A stretch of DNA of 64,000 nucleotides from Calliopsis andreniformis (taxonomy: Eukaryota; Arthropoda; Insecta; Hymenoptera; Andrenidae). Position numbers and translations under genes: made by a program. A model generated the notes under the pieces. That model searched no databases. It had not been told where the DNA came from and worked only from the letters and a program-made list of their open reading frames with translations. Location of the stretch: contig NW_027480463.1 of assembly GCF_051401765.1 (NCBI RefSeq), forward strand, positions 1,178,001 to 1,242,000, written 5' to 3'. The stretch's first letter is position 1; each line of letters begins with the position of its first letter. Shown piece after piece: positions 39,087 to 53,700 of this stretch.

Positions 39087-42000
39087 AATCATCAATCCTC
39101 AATCCTCAATCCTCAATCTTCAATCCTCAATCCTCAATCCTCAATCGTCAGTCCACAAACCTCAAACCTGAATCCTCAATCCTGAGTCCTCTATCTTCAG
39201 ACCTCAGTCCTCAACAATCAGTTGTCAATTCTCAATCCTCAATAGAATGTCATCAATTCACAGTTTTCAATGCTCAATACTCAATCTGCAATCTTCAAAT
39301 CTCTATCTTCAAACATCAGTTCACATCATTCAACACTAAACACTCAGTCCCCAATCCTCAATCTTCAATCCTCAATCATCAATCCTCAATCCTCGATCCT
39401 CAATCTTCAATCCTCCATCCTCAATCCTCAATCCTCAATCCTCAATCCTCAATCCTCAATCTTCAATCCTCAATACTCAATCTTCGATCCTCAATCCTCA
39501 ATCTTCAATCCTCAATCTTCAATCCTCAATCCTCAATCCTCAATCCTCAATCCTCAATCCTCAGTCCTCAAACCTCAATCCTGAATCCTCAATCCTGAAT
39601 CCTCAATCTTCAGCCCTTAGTCCTCAGCAATCAGTTGTGAACCCTCAATCCTCAATAGAATATCATCAATTCACAGCTTTCATTACTCAATACTCATTCT
39701 GCAATCTTCAAATCTCTATCCACAAACATCAATTCTCATCACTCAACCCTCAACACTCAGTCCGCAATCCTCAATATTCAATCCTCAATCCTCAATCCTC
39801 AACCCACAATCCTCAATACTCAATCCTCAATACTCAACCATCAATCCTCAATTCTCAATACTCAATAGAATATACTGAATTCTCAGGATTCTATACTGAA
39901 ACCACAATCCTCAACCCTCAGCCCTCATTCTCAATCCTCAATCCACAATCCTCAAAACTCAATCGTCAACCGTCAGTACTCGTCCTCAATCCTCAAACCT
40001 CAATCCTCAATCGTCCCTTCTTCAATCATCAGTACTCAATCTTCAATCCTCAATCCTCAATCCTCAATGCTCAATCCTCAATCCTCAGTATTCAACACTC
40101 AACCCTCAACCATCATTCCTCAATACTCAATCATCTATCCTCAGTTCTCAATACTCAATAGAATATCCTGAATTCCCATGGTTCAATACTCAATCGACAA
40201 TATTCAATAATCAAATCTCAATCCTAAAACATCAGTCCTCAAAACTCAATCCTCAACACGCAGTCCTCTCTCTTCAATCCTCCATCCTCAACCCTCAATC
40301 CTCAAGCGTCAATCCTCAATCCTCAACCCTCAGCCCTCATTCTCAATCTTCAATCCACAATCCACAAACCTCAATCCTCAACTGTCAGTACTCGTCCTCA
40401 ATCCTCAATCCTCAATCCTCAATCCTCAATCTTCAATCATCAATACTCAATCGTCAATGCTCAATCCTCAATCCTCAATTCTCAATCCTCAATCCTCAAT
40501 ATTCAACGCACAACCCTCAACCATCAATCCTCAATACTCAACCATCAATCCTCAATTCTCAATACTCAATAGAATATCCTGAATTCTCATGGTTCAATAC
40601 TCAATACACAATATTCAATAATCAAATCTCAATCCTCAAACATCAATTCTCGACACTCAATCCTCAACACTCAGTCCTCTCTCTTCAATCCTCCATCCTC
40701 AATCCTCAATCCTCAAGCGACAATCCTCAATCGAATATCCTCAATTCACAGTTTTCAATACTCAATTCTCAATCTGCAATCTTCAGATCTCTATCCACAA
40801 ACATCAATTCTCATCACTCAACCCTCAATACTCAGTCCCCAGTCCTCAATCTTCAATCCTCAATCCCCAATCCTCAATCCTCAATCTTAACCTTCAATCC
40901 TCAATCCTCAACCCTCAATCATCAATCCTCAATCCTCAATCCTCAATCATCAATCCTCAGTCCCAAATCCTCAATCTTCAATACTGAATCCTCAATACTC
41001 AATCTTCAATCCTCAATCCTCAATCCTCAATCCTCAATCCTCAATCCTCAATCCTCAACCTTCAATCCTCAATACTCAACCTGCAATCCTCAATCCTCAG
41101 TCCTCACTCCTCAATCCTCATTCTTCAATCCTCAATACCGAATCCTCAATCTTCAATCCTCAATCCTCAATCCTCAACTCTCAATCCTCAATCCTCAATC
41201 CTCAGACTTCAAACATTAATACTCAACCCTCAGTCCTCGTCCTCAATGCACAACCCTCAATCCTCAATACTCAGTCCTCAACCCTCAATCCTCAATGTTC
41301 AATCCTCAATACCCAATCCTCAGTCTTCAATCCTCAATCCTCAATCCTCAATCCTCAATCCTCAATCCTCAGTCCTCAAACCTCAATCCTGAATCCTCAA
41401 TCCTGAATCCTCAATCTTCAGCCCTGAGTACGCAACAATCAGTTGTCAATCCTCAATCCTCAATAGAATAACCTCAATTCACAGTTTTCAATACTCAATT
41501 CTCAATCTGCAATCTTCAGATCTCTATCCACAAACATCAATTCTCATCACTCAACCCTCAATACTCAGTCCCCAATCCTCAACCTTCAATCCTCAATCCT
41601 CAATCCTGAATCCTCAATCTTAATCTTCAATCATCAATACTCAAACTTCAATCCTCAATCCTCAATCCTGAATCCTCAATCTTAATCTTCAATCCTCAAT
41701 ACTCAATCTTCAATCCTCAATCCTCAATCCTCAATCCTCAATCCTCAATCTTCAATCCTCAATTCCCAATCCTCAATCTTCAATCCTCAATCATCAACCC
41801 TCAATCCTCAATCCTCAATCCTCAATCCTCAATCATGAATCCTCAGTCCCAAATCCTCAATCTTCAATACTCAATCCTCAATACTTAATCTTCAATCCTC
41901 AATCCTCAATCCTCAATCCTCAATCCTCATTCTTCAATCCTCAACACCCAATCCTGAATCTTCAATCCTCAATCCACAACACTCAATCCTCGAGCCTCAA

Positions 42001-43800
42001 TCTTCAAACCTCAATCCTCAATCCTCAATCCTCAATCCTCTATCTTCAATCCTCAATACTCATTCTTCAATACTCAATCCTCAATCCTCGGTCCTTAATA
42101 CTCAATCGTCAATCTGCAATCCTGAATACTCAATCTTCAATCCTCAATCCTCAATCCTCAATCGTCAATCCTCAATCCTCATTCTCCAATCCTCAATACC
42201 CAATCCTCAATCTTCAATCCTCAATCCCCAATCCTCAATTCTCAACCCTCAATCCTCAGTCCTCAGTCCTCAAACCTCAATCCTCAAACCTCAGCCATCA
42301 TCCTCAATCCTCAATCCTCAATCCTCAATCCTCAATCTTCAATCCTCAATACTCAATACTCAATCTTCAATCCTCCATCCTCAATCCTCAATCCTCAATC
42401 CTCAATCATCAATCCTCAATGCTCAATCCTCAATACTCAACAATCAATCCTCAATTCTCAATACTCAATAGAATATCCTGAATTCTCAGGGTTCTATACT
42501 CAAACCTCAATCCTCAACCCTCAGCCCTCATTCTCAGTCCTCATTCCTCAGTCCTCAAACCTCAAATCTGAATCCTCAATCCTGCATCCTCAATCTTCAG
42601 CCCTCAGTCCTCAACAATCAGTTGTCAATCCTCAATCCCCAATAGAATATCCTCAATTCACAGATTTCAATACTCAATACTCAATCTGCAATCTTCAAAT
42701 CTCTATCCACAAACATCAATTCTCATCACTCAACCCTGAACGCTCAGACCTCAATGTTCAATAATCAATCTTCAATTCTCAATCTTCAATCTTCAATACT
42801 GAATCATCAAACCTCAATCCCCAATCCTCAATCTTCAATCCTCAATCCTCATCCTCAGTAATCAATCCTCAATCTTCAATACCCAATCGTCAATCCTCAG
42901 TCCTCAACCCTCAATCCTCAACCTTCAATGCTCAATAATTAATCTCAAATCCTGGATCCTCAATCCCCATTCCTCAGTCCTTAATCCTCAATCTTCAATC
43001 CTCAATCCCCAGTCCTCAATCTTCAATCCTCAATGCTCAACCCTCAATCCTCAATCCTCAGTCCTCAATCCTCAATCCTCAATCCTCAAACCTCAATCCT
43101 CAACCGTCAGTCCTCGTCCTCAATCCTCAACCCTCAATCCTCAATCCACAATCTTCAATCCTCAATACTCAGTATTCAATCCTCATTCCTCAATCCTCAA
43201 TCCTCAATCCTCAATCTTCAATCCTCAATCCTCTATCCTCAATCCTCAATCCTCATTCTTCAATCCTCAATACCCAATCCTCAGTCTTCATTCCTCAATC
43301 CTCAATCCTCAGTGCTCAATCCTCAATCCTCAGTCCTCAGTCCTCAAACCTCAAACCTCAACCCTCAGCCCTCATTCTCAATCCTCAATCTTCAATCCTC
43401 AATACTCAGTCTTCAATCATCAATCCTCAATACTCTGTCCTCAATCCTCATTCTTCAATCCTCAATACCCAATCCTCAATCTTCAATCCTCAATAATCAA
43501 TCTTCAATCCTCAATCCTCAATCCTCAATCCTCAATCCTCATTCTTCAATCCTCAACACCCAATCCTCAATCTTCAATCGTCAATCCTCAATCCTCAATC
43601 CTCAATCCTCAATCCTCAATCCTCAATCTTCAATCCTCAGTCCCAAATCCTCAATCTTCAATACTCAAAACTCAATACTCAATCTTCAATCCTCAATACT
43701 CAATCTTCAATCCTCAATCCTCTATCCTCAATCCTCAATCCTCATTCTTCAACCCTCAATACCCAATCCTCAACCTTCAATCCTGAATCCTCAATCCTCA
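37604..43800 (+). repeat. Large block R4, first copy
   Basis: It recurs from about 57707 to the end of the window. The offset is 20103 bp up to about 39515, then 20487 (a 384-bp segment present only in the later copy, about 59620-60020), then 20494 after one extra heptamer near 62750. It drops by about 290 bp where 42840-43130 is missing from the later copy. The block carries Types I, II and III. Confidence 0.82.
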
Positions 43801-44189
43801 ATTCTCAATCCTCAATCCTCATTCCTCAGACCACAAACATCAATACTCAAACCTCAGTCCTCGTCCTCAATCCACAACCCTCAATACTCAATCCTCAATC
43901 TTCAATTCTCAATCCTCAATCCTCAATCCTCAATCCTCAATCCTCAACCGTCAGTCCTCGTCCTCAATCCTCAACCCTCAAACCTCAATCCACAATCTTC
44001 AATCCTCAATACTCAGTATTCAATTCTCAATCCTCAATCCTCAATCTTCAATCCTCAATCCTCAATTCTCAATCCTCAATCCTCATTCATCAATCCTCAA
44101 TACCCAATCCTCAATGGTCAAACCTCAGTCCCCAATCCTCAATCTTCAATCCTCAATCCTCAATCCTCAATCCTCATTCTTCAATCCTC

Positions 44190-47100
44190 AACCCTCAGCC
44201 CTCATCCTCAATACTCAATCCTCAATCCTCAGTCCTCAAACCTCAAACCTGAATCCTCAATCCTGAATCCTCAATCTTCAGACCTCAGTCCTCAACAATC
44301 TGTTGTCAATACTCAATCCTCAATAGAATATCATCAATTCACAGTTTTCAATACTGAATACTCAATCTGCAATCTTCAAATCTCTATCCACAAACATCGG
44401 TTCTCATCATTCAACCCTCAACACTCAGTCCCCAATCCTCAATCTTCAATACTCAATCCTCAATCCTCAATCCTCGATCCTCAATCTTCAATCCTCAATA
44501 CTCAATCTTCAATCCTCCATCCTCAATCCTCAATCCTCAATCCTCAATCCTCAATCGTCAGGCTTCAATCCTCAATACTCAATCTTCAATCCACAATCCT
44601 CAATCCTCATTCCTCAATCCTCATTCTTCAACCCTTAATACCCAATCCTCAATCTTCAATCCTCAATCCTCAATCCTCAACTCTCAATCCTCAATCCTCA
44701 GTCCTCAGACCTCAAGCCTCAATCCTCAACCCTCAGCACTCATCCTCAATCCTCAATCCTCAATATTCAATCCTCAATCCTCAATCCTCAATCTTCAATC
44801 CTCAATACTCAATCCTCAATCCTCAATCCTCAATTCTCAATCCTCAATACTCAATCCCCAATCGTCAATCCTCAATCCCCAATCCTCAATCTTCAATCCT
44901 CAATCCTCAATCCTCAATCCTCAATCCTCAATATTCAACACACAATCCCCAAACATCATACCTCAATACTCAACCATCAATCCTCAATTCTCAATACTCA
45001 ATACAATATCCTGAATACTCATGGTTCAATACTCAATCCACAAAATTCAATAATCGAACCTCAATACTCAAACATCAATTCTCAACACTCAATCCTCAAT
45101 AGTGAGTCCTCTCTCTTCAATCCTCTATGCTCAATCCTCAATCCTAAAGCGTCAAACCTCAATCCTCAATCCTCAACCCTCAATCCTCAGTCATCGAACC
45201 TCAATCCGGAATCCTCAATCCTGAATCCTCAATCTTCAGCCGTCGGTCCTCAACAATCGATTGTCAATCCTCAATCCTCAATAGAGTATCCTCGATTCAC
45301 AGTTTTCAATACTCAATCCCCATTCTTCAATCTTCAAATCTCAATCCACAAACATCAATTCTCATCACTCAACCCTCAACACTCAGTCCTCAATCTTCAA
45401 TCCTCAATCCTCAATCCTCAATCTTCAATCCTCAATACTCAATCTTCAATCCTCAATCCTCAATCATCAATCCTCAATCGTCAATCCTCAGTCCCCAATC
45501 CTCAATCTTCAATCCTCAGTACTCAATCTGCAATCCTCAATCCTCCATCCTCACTCCTCAATCCTCGTTCTTCAATCCTCAATACCGAATCCACAATCTT
45601 CAATCATCAATCCTCAATCACCAATTCTCAATCCTCAATCCTCTATCCTCAGACTTCAAACATCAATACTCAACCCTCAGTCCTCGTCCACAGTCCACAA
45701 CCCTCAATCCTCAATACTCAATCTTCAATCATTAATATTCAATCTTCAATCCTAAATCCTCAATCCTCAATCCTCAACCCTCAATCCTGAGTCCTCAATC
45801 TTCAATCCTCAATGCTCAATCCTCAATCCTCAATCCTCAGTCCTCAATCCTCAATCCTCAATCCTCAAACCTCAATCCTCAACCGTCAGTACTCGTCCTC
45901 AATCCTCAAACCTCAATCCTCAATCCTCCCATATTCAATCATCAATACTCAATCTTCAATCCTCAATCCTCAATCCTCAATGCTCAATCCTCAATCCTCA
46001 GTATTCAACACTCAACCCTCAACCATCAGTCCTCAATACTCAGTCAACAATCCTCAGTTCTCAATACTCAATAGAATATCCTGAATTCTCATGGTTCAAT
46101 ACTCAATCCACAATATCCAATAATCAAATCTCAATCCTCAAACATCAGTTCTCGACACTCAATCCTCAACACTCAGTCCTCTCTCTTCCATCCTCCATCC
46201 TCAATCCTCAATCCTCAAGCGACAATCCTCAATAGAATATCCTCAATTCACAGTTTTCAATACTCAATTCTCAATCTGCAATCTTCAGATCTCTATCCAC
46301 AAACATCAATTCTCATCACTCAACCCTCAACACTCTGTCCCCAATCCTCAATATTCAATCCTCAATCACCAATCCTCAATCCACAATCCTCAACCTTCAA
46401 TCCTCAATACTCAATCTTCAATGCTCATTCCTCAATCCTCAATCCTCAATTCTCAATCCTCAATCGTCAATCTTCAATCCACAGTACTCAATCTTCAATC
46501 CTCAATCCTCAATCCTCAATCCTCAATCCTCAATCCTCAATCCTCAATCCTCAATCCTCAATCCTCAATCCTCAATCCTCAATCCTCAATCCTCAATCCT
46601 CAATCCTCAATCCTCAATCCTAATCTTCAATCCTCAATCATGAACCCTCGATCCTCAATCCTCCATCCTCAATAAAATATCCCCTATTCTCAGTTTTCAA
46701 TACTTAATCAGCAACCTTCATACCTCAATCTACAAACAACAATTCTGGACCCTTCAATCCTCAATCCTCAGTCCTCAATCTTCAATCCTCAGTCCTCAAT
46801 CCTCAGTCCTCAAACCTCTGTCCTCAATCATCAAACCTTAATCCTCAATCCTCAGTCGTCAATCCTCAAACCTCAACCATTAATCCTCAATCCTGAGTCC
46901 CAATTACTCAATCCTCAATCTTCAATAGAATATCGTCAATTCTCAGTCATCAATACTGAATCCCCAATCTTCAATCTTCAACTCTCAAACCCCATATCTC
47001 AATCCTCAATGTTCAATCCTCAATCCTCATCCTTAATTGTCAATCCTCAGTCCTCAACCCTCAATCCTCAATATTCAATCCTCAATCCTCAATATTCAAT

Positions 47101-50100
47101 CGTCAAACCCAATCCTCAATCCTCAATCCTTAATCCTCAATCCTCAGTCGTCAACCATCAATCGTCAATATTCAATAGTCAATCCTCAATCCTCAACACT
47201 CAGTCCTCATTCATAAACCATCAATCCTCAATATTCAATTGTCAATCCTCAATCCTCAAACCTCAATCCTCAACACTCAGTCCTCAATCATGAATCATCA
47301 ATCCTCAATCCTCAATCTTCAAACCTCAATCCTCAGTCCTCAATTCTCAATCCTCAATAGAATATCCTCAATTCTCAGCTTTCAATACCCACTCCTCAAT
47401 AATCAACCCTCAACCCTCAGTCCTCAATCCTCAGTCCTCAATCCTCAACCATCAATCCTCAATCCTCAATCCTGAATACTCAATCCTCAATCTTCAATAG
47501 AATATCGTCAATTCTCACTTTTCAATACTGAATCCTCGATCTTAATCCTTCATCTCTCAAACCCCAAATCTCAATCCTCAATGTTCAATCCTCAATTCTC
47601 ATCCTCAACTGTCAATCCTCAGTCCTCAACCCTCAATCCTCAATATTCAATCCTCAATCCTCAATATTCAATCATCAAACCCAATCCTCAATCCTCAATC
47701 CTTAATCCTCAATCCTCAGTCCTCAATTCTCAATCCTCAATAGAATATCCTCAATTCTCAGCTTTCAATACCCACTCCTCAATAATCAACCCTCAACCCT
47801 CAGTCCTCAATCTTCAATCCTCAATTCCCAACCTCAATCCTCAACACTCAGTCCTCAATCCTCGATCATCAATCCTCAATCCTCAATCTTCAATCCTCAA
47901 TCCGAAACCGTCAATACTCAATCCTCAATCCTGAATTCTCAATCCTCAATAGAATATCCTCAATTCTCTGCTTTCAAGAATCAATCCTCAGTCTCGAATA
48001 TTCAAATCTCAATCGTCAAACCTCAGTCCTCAATGCTCAATCCTCAATTCCCAATACGCAATACTCAATCCTCAATCCTCAATCTTCGATCTTCAATCCG
48101 CAATACACAATCCTCAATCCTCAATACTCAGTTCTCAATCCTCAATACAATATCGTCAGTTCTCAGTTGTCAATACTCAATCCATAACCTTCATTGTTCA
48201 AATCTCAACCCTGAAACATCGGTTCTCAACACTCAACCCTCAACACTCAGTACTCAATCTTCAATCATCAATCCCCAGTCCTCAATCCTCAATCCTCAGT
48301 CCTCAAGCTACAATCCTCAATCCTCAATCCTCAATCCGCAATCCTCAATCCTCAGTCCGCAAACTTCAATCCTCAATATTCAATGCTCAAACCTCAATTC
48401 ACAGCACCCAATCCTCAATTATCAGTACTCAATCCTCAATCCACAATCCTGAATCCTCAATCTTCAATCCTCAATCCTCAACCATTAATCCTCAATCCTC
48501 AGTCCCCAACACTCAATCCTCAACCCTCAGTCCTCAATCTTCAATCCTCACCCTCAATACTCAGTACTCAGTCCTCATACCTCGATCCTCATCCCTCAAC
48601 AACCAGTCCTCAATCCACAATCGTCAATGTTCAAACCTCAGTACTCAAATCTCAATCCTCAATATTCAGTGCTCAATCCTCAACCCTCTACCATGAATCC
48701 TCAACCCTCAGTCCTCAATCCTCAATCCTCAAACCTCAATCCTCAATATTCATTTCTCAATCCTCAACTCTCAATCCTCAATCGTCAACCCTCAATCGTC
48801 AATCCACAATCCTCAATCCTCAATCCTCATTATTCAATCCTCAATCTTCATTATTCAATCCTCAATCCTCAATCCTGAATCCTCAACCCTCAATCCTCAA
48901 CCCTCAATCCTCAATCCTCAATCCTCAATCCTCAATCTTCAATCCGAAATCCTCAACCCTCAATCCTCAATCCTCAATCCTGAATCCTCAATCTTCAATT
49001 CCCAATCCTCAACCATCGATCCTCAATCCTCAATCCTGAAACCTCAATCCTCTGTCCTCAAACCACAATCCTGAATCCTCAATCCTGAATCCTCAAGCTT
49101 CAGCCCTCAGTCCTCAACAATCAGTTGTGAATCCTCGATCCTCAATAGAATATCATCAATTCACAGTTTGCAATACTCAATGCTCAATCTGCAATCTTCA
49201 AATCTCTATCCACAAACATCAATTCTCATCATTCAACCCTCAACACTCAGTCCCCAATCCTCAATCTTCAATCCTCAATCCTCAATCGTCGGTCCTCAAT
49301 CTTCAATACTCAATACTCAACCTTCAATCCTCCATCCTCCATCCTCAATCCTCAATGCTCAATCCTCAATCGTCAGGCTTCAATCCTCAATACTCATTCT
49401 TCAATCCTCAATCCTCAATCCTCAATCCACAATACTCAATCCTCAATACTCAACCATCAATCCTCAATTCTCAATACTCAATAGAATATCCTGAATTCTC
49501 AGGATTCTATACTCAAACCTCAATCCTCATCCCTCAGCCCTCATTCTCAATCCTCAATCCACAATCCTCAAACCTCAATCCTCAACTGTCAGTACTCGTC
49601 CTCAATCCTCAAACCTCAATCCTCAATCGTCCCTTCTTCAATCATCAATACTCAATCTTCAATCCTCAATCCTCAATCCTCAATGCTCAATCCTCAATCC
49701 TCAGTATTCAACACTCAACCCTCAACCATCATTCCTCAATACTCAATAATCAATCCTCAGTTCTCAATACTCAATAGAATATCCTGAATTCCCATGGTTC
49801 AATACTCAATCGACAATATTCAATAATCAAATCTCAATCCTCAAACATCAGTCCTCAAAACTCAATCCTCAACACGCAGTCCTCTCTCTTCAATCCTCCA
49901 TCATCAACCCTCAATCCTCAAGCGTCAATCCTCAATCCTCAACCCTCAGCCCTCATTCTCAATCCTCAATCCACAATCCTCAAACCTCAATCCTCAACTG
50001 TCAGTACTCGTCCTCAATCCTCAATCCTCAATCCTCAATCCTCAATCTTCAATCATCAATACTCAATCGTCAATGCTCAATCCTCAATCCTCAATCCTCA

Positions 50101-50714
50101 ATCCTCAATCCTCAATATTCAACGCACAACCCTCAACCATCAATCCTCAATTCTCAATACTCAATAGAATATCCTGAATTCTCATGGTTCAATACTCAAT
50201 ACACAATATTCAATAATCAAATCTCAATCCTCAAACATCAATTCTCGACACTCAATCCTCAACACTCAGTCCTCTCTCTTCAATCCTCCATCCTCAATCC
50301 TCAATCCTCAAGCGACAATCCTCAATAGAATATCCTCAATTCACAGTTTTCAATACTCAATTCTCAATCTGCAATCTTCAGATCTCTATCCACAAACATC
50401 AATTCTCATCACTCAACCCTCAATACTCAGTCCCCAGTCCTCAATCTTCAATCCTCAATCCCCAATCCTCAATCCTCAATCTTAACCTTCAATCCTCAAT
50501 CCTCAACCCTCAATCCTCAATCCTCAATCCTCAATCCTCAATCATCAACCTTCAATCCTCAATACTCAATCTGCAATCCTCAATTCTCAGTCCTCACTCC
50601 TCAATCCTCATTCTTCAATCCTCAATACCGAATCCTCAATCTTCAATCCTCAATCCTCAATCCTCAACTCTCAATCCTCAATCCTCAATCCTCAGTCCTC
50701 AAACCTCAATCCTC
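44190..50714 (+). repeat. Block R3, first copy of a 6525-bp tandem pair
   Basis: It contains, in order, Type I 44326, Type II 45004, Type I 45284, Type II 46074, Type I 46235, an R1 copy with Type IV headers, Type I 49148, Type III 49484, Type II 49777 and 50167, and Type I 50328. The whole order is repeated 6525 bp later. The first 650 bp or so are more diverged from the second copy than the rest. Confidence 0.87.
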
Positions 50715-53700
50715 GACCCTCAGCCCTCATCCTCAATACTCAATCCTCAATCCTCAGTCCTCAAACCTCAAACCTGAATCCTCAATCCTGAATCCTCAAT
50801 CTTCAGACCTCAGTCCTCAACAATCTGTTGTCAATACTCAATCCTCAATAGAATATCATCAATTCACAGTTTTCAATACTGAATACTCAATCTGCAATCT
50901 TCAAATCTCTATCCACAAACATCGGTTCTCATCATTCAACCCTCAACACTCAGTCCCCAATCCTCAATCTTCAAGACTCAATCCTCAATCCTCAATCCTC
51001 GATCCTCAATCTTCAATCCTCAATACTCAATCTTCAATCCTCCATCCTCAATCCTCAATCCTCAATCCTCAATCCTCAATCGTCAGGCTTCAATCCTCAA
51101 TACTTAATCTTCAATCCACAATCCTCAATCCTCATTCCTCAATCCTCATTCTTCAACCCTTAATACCCAGTCCTCAATCTTCAATCCTCAATCCTCAATC
51201 CTCAACTCTCAATCCTCAATCCTCAGTCCTCAGACCTCAAGCCTCAATCCTCAACCCTCAGCACTCATCCTCAATCCTCAATCCTCAATATTCAATCCTC
51301 AATCCTCAATCCTCAATCTTCAATCCTCAATACTCAATCGTCAATCCTCAATCCTCAATTCTCAATCCTCAATACTCAATCCCCAATCGTCAATCCTCAA
51401 TCCCCAATCCTCAATCTTCAATCCTCAATCCTCAATCCTCAATCCTCAATCCTCAATATTCAACACACAATCCCCAAACATCATACCTCAATACTCAACC
51501 ATCAATCCTCAATTCTCAATACTCAATACAATATCCTGAATACTCATGGTTCAATACTCAATCCACAAAATTCAATAATCGAACCTCAATACTCAAACAT
51601 CAATTCTCAACACTCAATCCTCAATAGTGAGTCCTCTCTCTTCAATCCTCTATGCTCAATCCTCAATCCTAAAGCGTCAAACCTCAATCCTCAATCCTCA
51701 ACCCTCAATCCTCAGTCATCGAACCTCAATCCGGAATCCTCAATCCTGAATCCTCAATCTTCAGCCGTCGGTCCTCAACAATCGATTGTCAATCCTCAAT
51801 CCTCAATAGAGTATCCTCGATTCACAGTTTTCAATACTCAATCCCCATTCTTCAATCTTCAAATCTCAATCCACAAACATCAATTCTCATCACTCAACCC
51901 TCAACACTCAGTCCTCAATCTTCAATCCTCAATCCTCAATCCTCAATCTTCAATCCTCAATACTCAATCTTCAATCCTCAATCCTCAATCATCAATCCTC
52001 AATCGTCAATCCTCAGTCCCCAATCCTCAATCTTCAATCCTCAGTACTCAATCTGCAATCCTCAATCCTCCATCCTCACTCCTCAATCCTCGTTCTTCAA
52101 TCCTCAATACCGAATCCACAATCTTCAATCATCAATCCTCAATCACCAATTCTCAATCCTCAATCCTCTATCCTCAGACTTCAAACATCAATACTCAACC
52201 CTCAGTCCTCGTCCACAGTCCACAACCCTCAATCCTCAATACTCAATCTTCAATCATTAATATTCAATCTTCAATCCTAAATCCTCAATCCTCAATCCTC
52301 AACCCTCAATCCTGAGTCCTCAATCTTCAATCCTCAATGCTCAATCCTCAATCCTCAATCCTCAGTCCTCAATCCTCAATCCTCAATCCTCAAACCTCAA
52401 TCCTCAACCGTCAGTACTCGTCCTCAATCCTCAAACCTCAATCCTCAATCCTCCCATATTCAATCATCAATACTCAATCTTCAATCCTCAATCCTCAATC
52501 CTCAATGCTCAATCCTCAATCCTCAGTATTCAACACTCAACCCTCAACCATCAGTCCTCAATACTCAGTCAACAATCCTCAGTTCTCAATACTCAATAGA
52601 ATATCCTGAATTCTCATGGTTCAATACTCAATCCACAATATCCAATAATCAAATCTCAATCCTCAAACATCAGTTCTCGACACTCAATCCTCAACACTCA
52701 GTCCTCTCTCTTCAATCCTCCATCCTCAATCCTCAATCCTCAAGCGACAATCCTCAATAGAATATCCTCAATTCACAGTTTTCAATACTCAATTCTCAAT
52801 CTGCAATCTTCAGATCTCTATCCACAAACATCAATTCTCATCACTCAACCCTCAACACTCTGTCCCCAATCCTCAATATTCAATCCTCAATCACCAATCC
52901 TCAATCCACAATCCTCAACCTTCAATCCTCAATACTCAATCTTCAATGCTCATTCCTCAATCCTCAATCCTCAATTCTCAATCCTCAATCGTCAATCTTC
53001 AATCCACAGTACTCAATCTTCAATCCTCAATCCTCAATCCTCAATCCTCAATCCTCAATCCTCAATCCTCAATCCTCAATCCTCAATCCTCAATCCTCAA
53101 TCCTCAATCCTCAATCCTCAATCCTCAATCCTCAATCCTCAATCCTAATCTTCAATCCTCAATCATGAACCCTCGATCCTCAATCCTCCATCCTCAATAA
53201 AATATCCCCTATTCTCAGTTTTCAATACTTAATCAGCAACCTTCATACCTCAATCTACAAACAACAATTCTGGACCCTTCAATCCTCAATCCTCAGTCCT
53301 CAATCTTCAATCCTCAGTCCTCAATCCTCAGTCCTCAAACCTCTGTCCTCAATCATCAAACCTTAATCCTCAATCCTCAGTCGTCAATCCTCAAACCTCA
53401 ACCATTAATCCTCAATCCTGAGTCCCAATTACTCAATCCTCAATCTTCAATAGAATATCGTCAATTCTCAGTCATCAATACTGAATCCCCAATCTTCAAT
53501 CTTCAACTCTCAAACCCCATATCTCAATCCTCAATGTTCAATCCTCAATCCTCATCCTTAATTGTCAATCCTCAGTCCTCAACCCTCAATCCTCAATATT
53601 CAATCCTCAATCCTCAATATTCAATCGTCAAACCCAATCCTCAATCCTCAATCCTTAATCCTCAATCCTCAGTCGTCAACCATCAATCGTCAATATTCAA

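Noticed and set aside
43033..45102. Longest open frame (689 codons) as a protein gene
   Set aside because: It encodes only rotated S-S-I-L-N-P-Q repeats, has no recognisable domain, and arises from the 7-bp unit. Similar peptides are open in other frames over the same bases, and its ends coincide with chance TGA, TAA or TAG variants.
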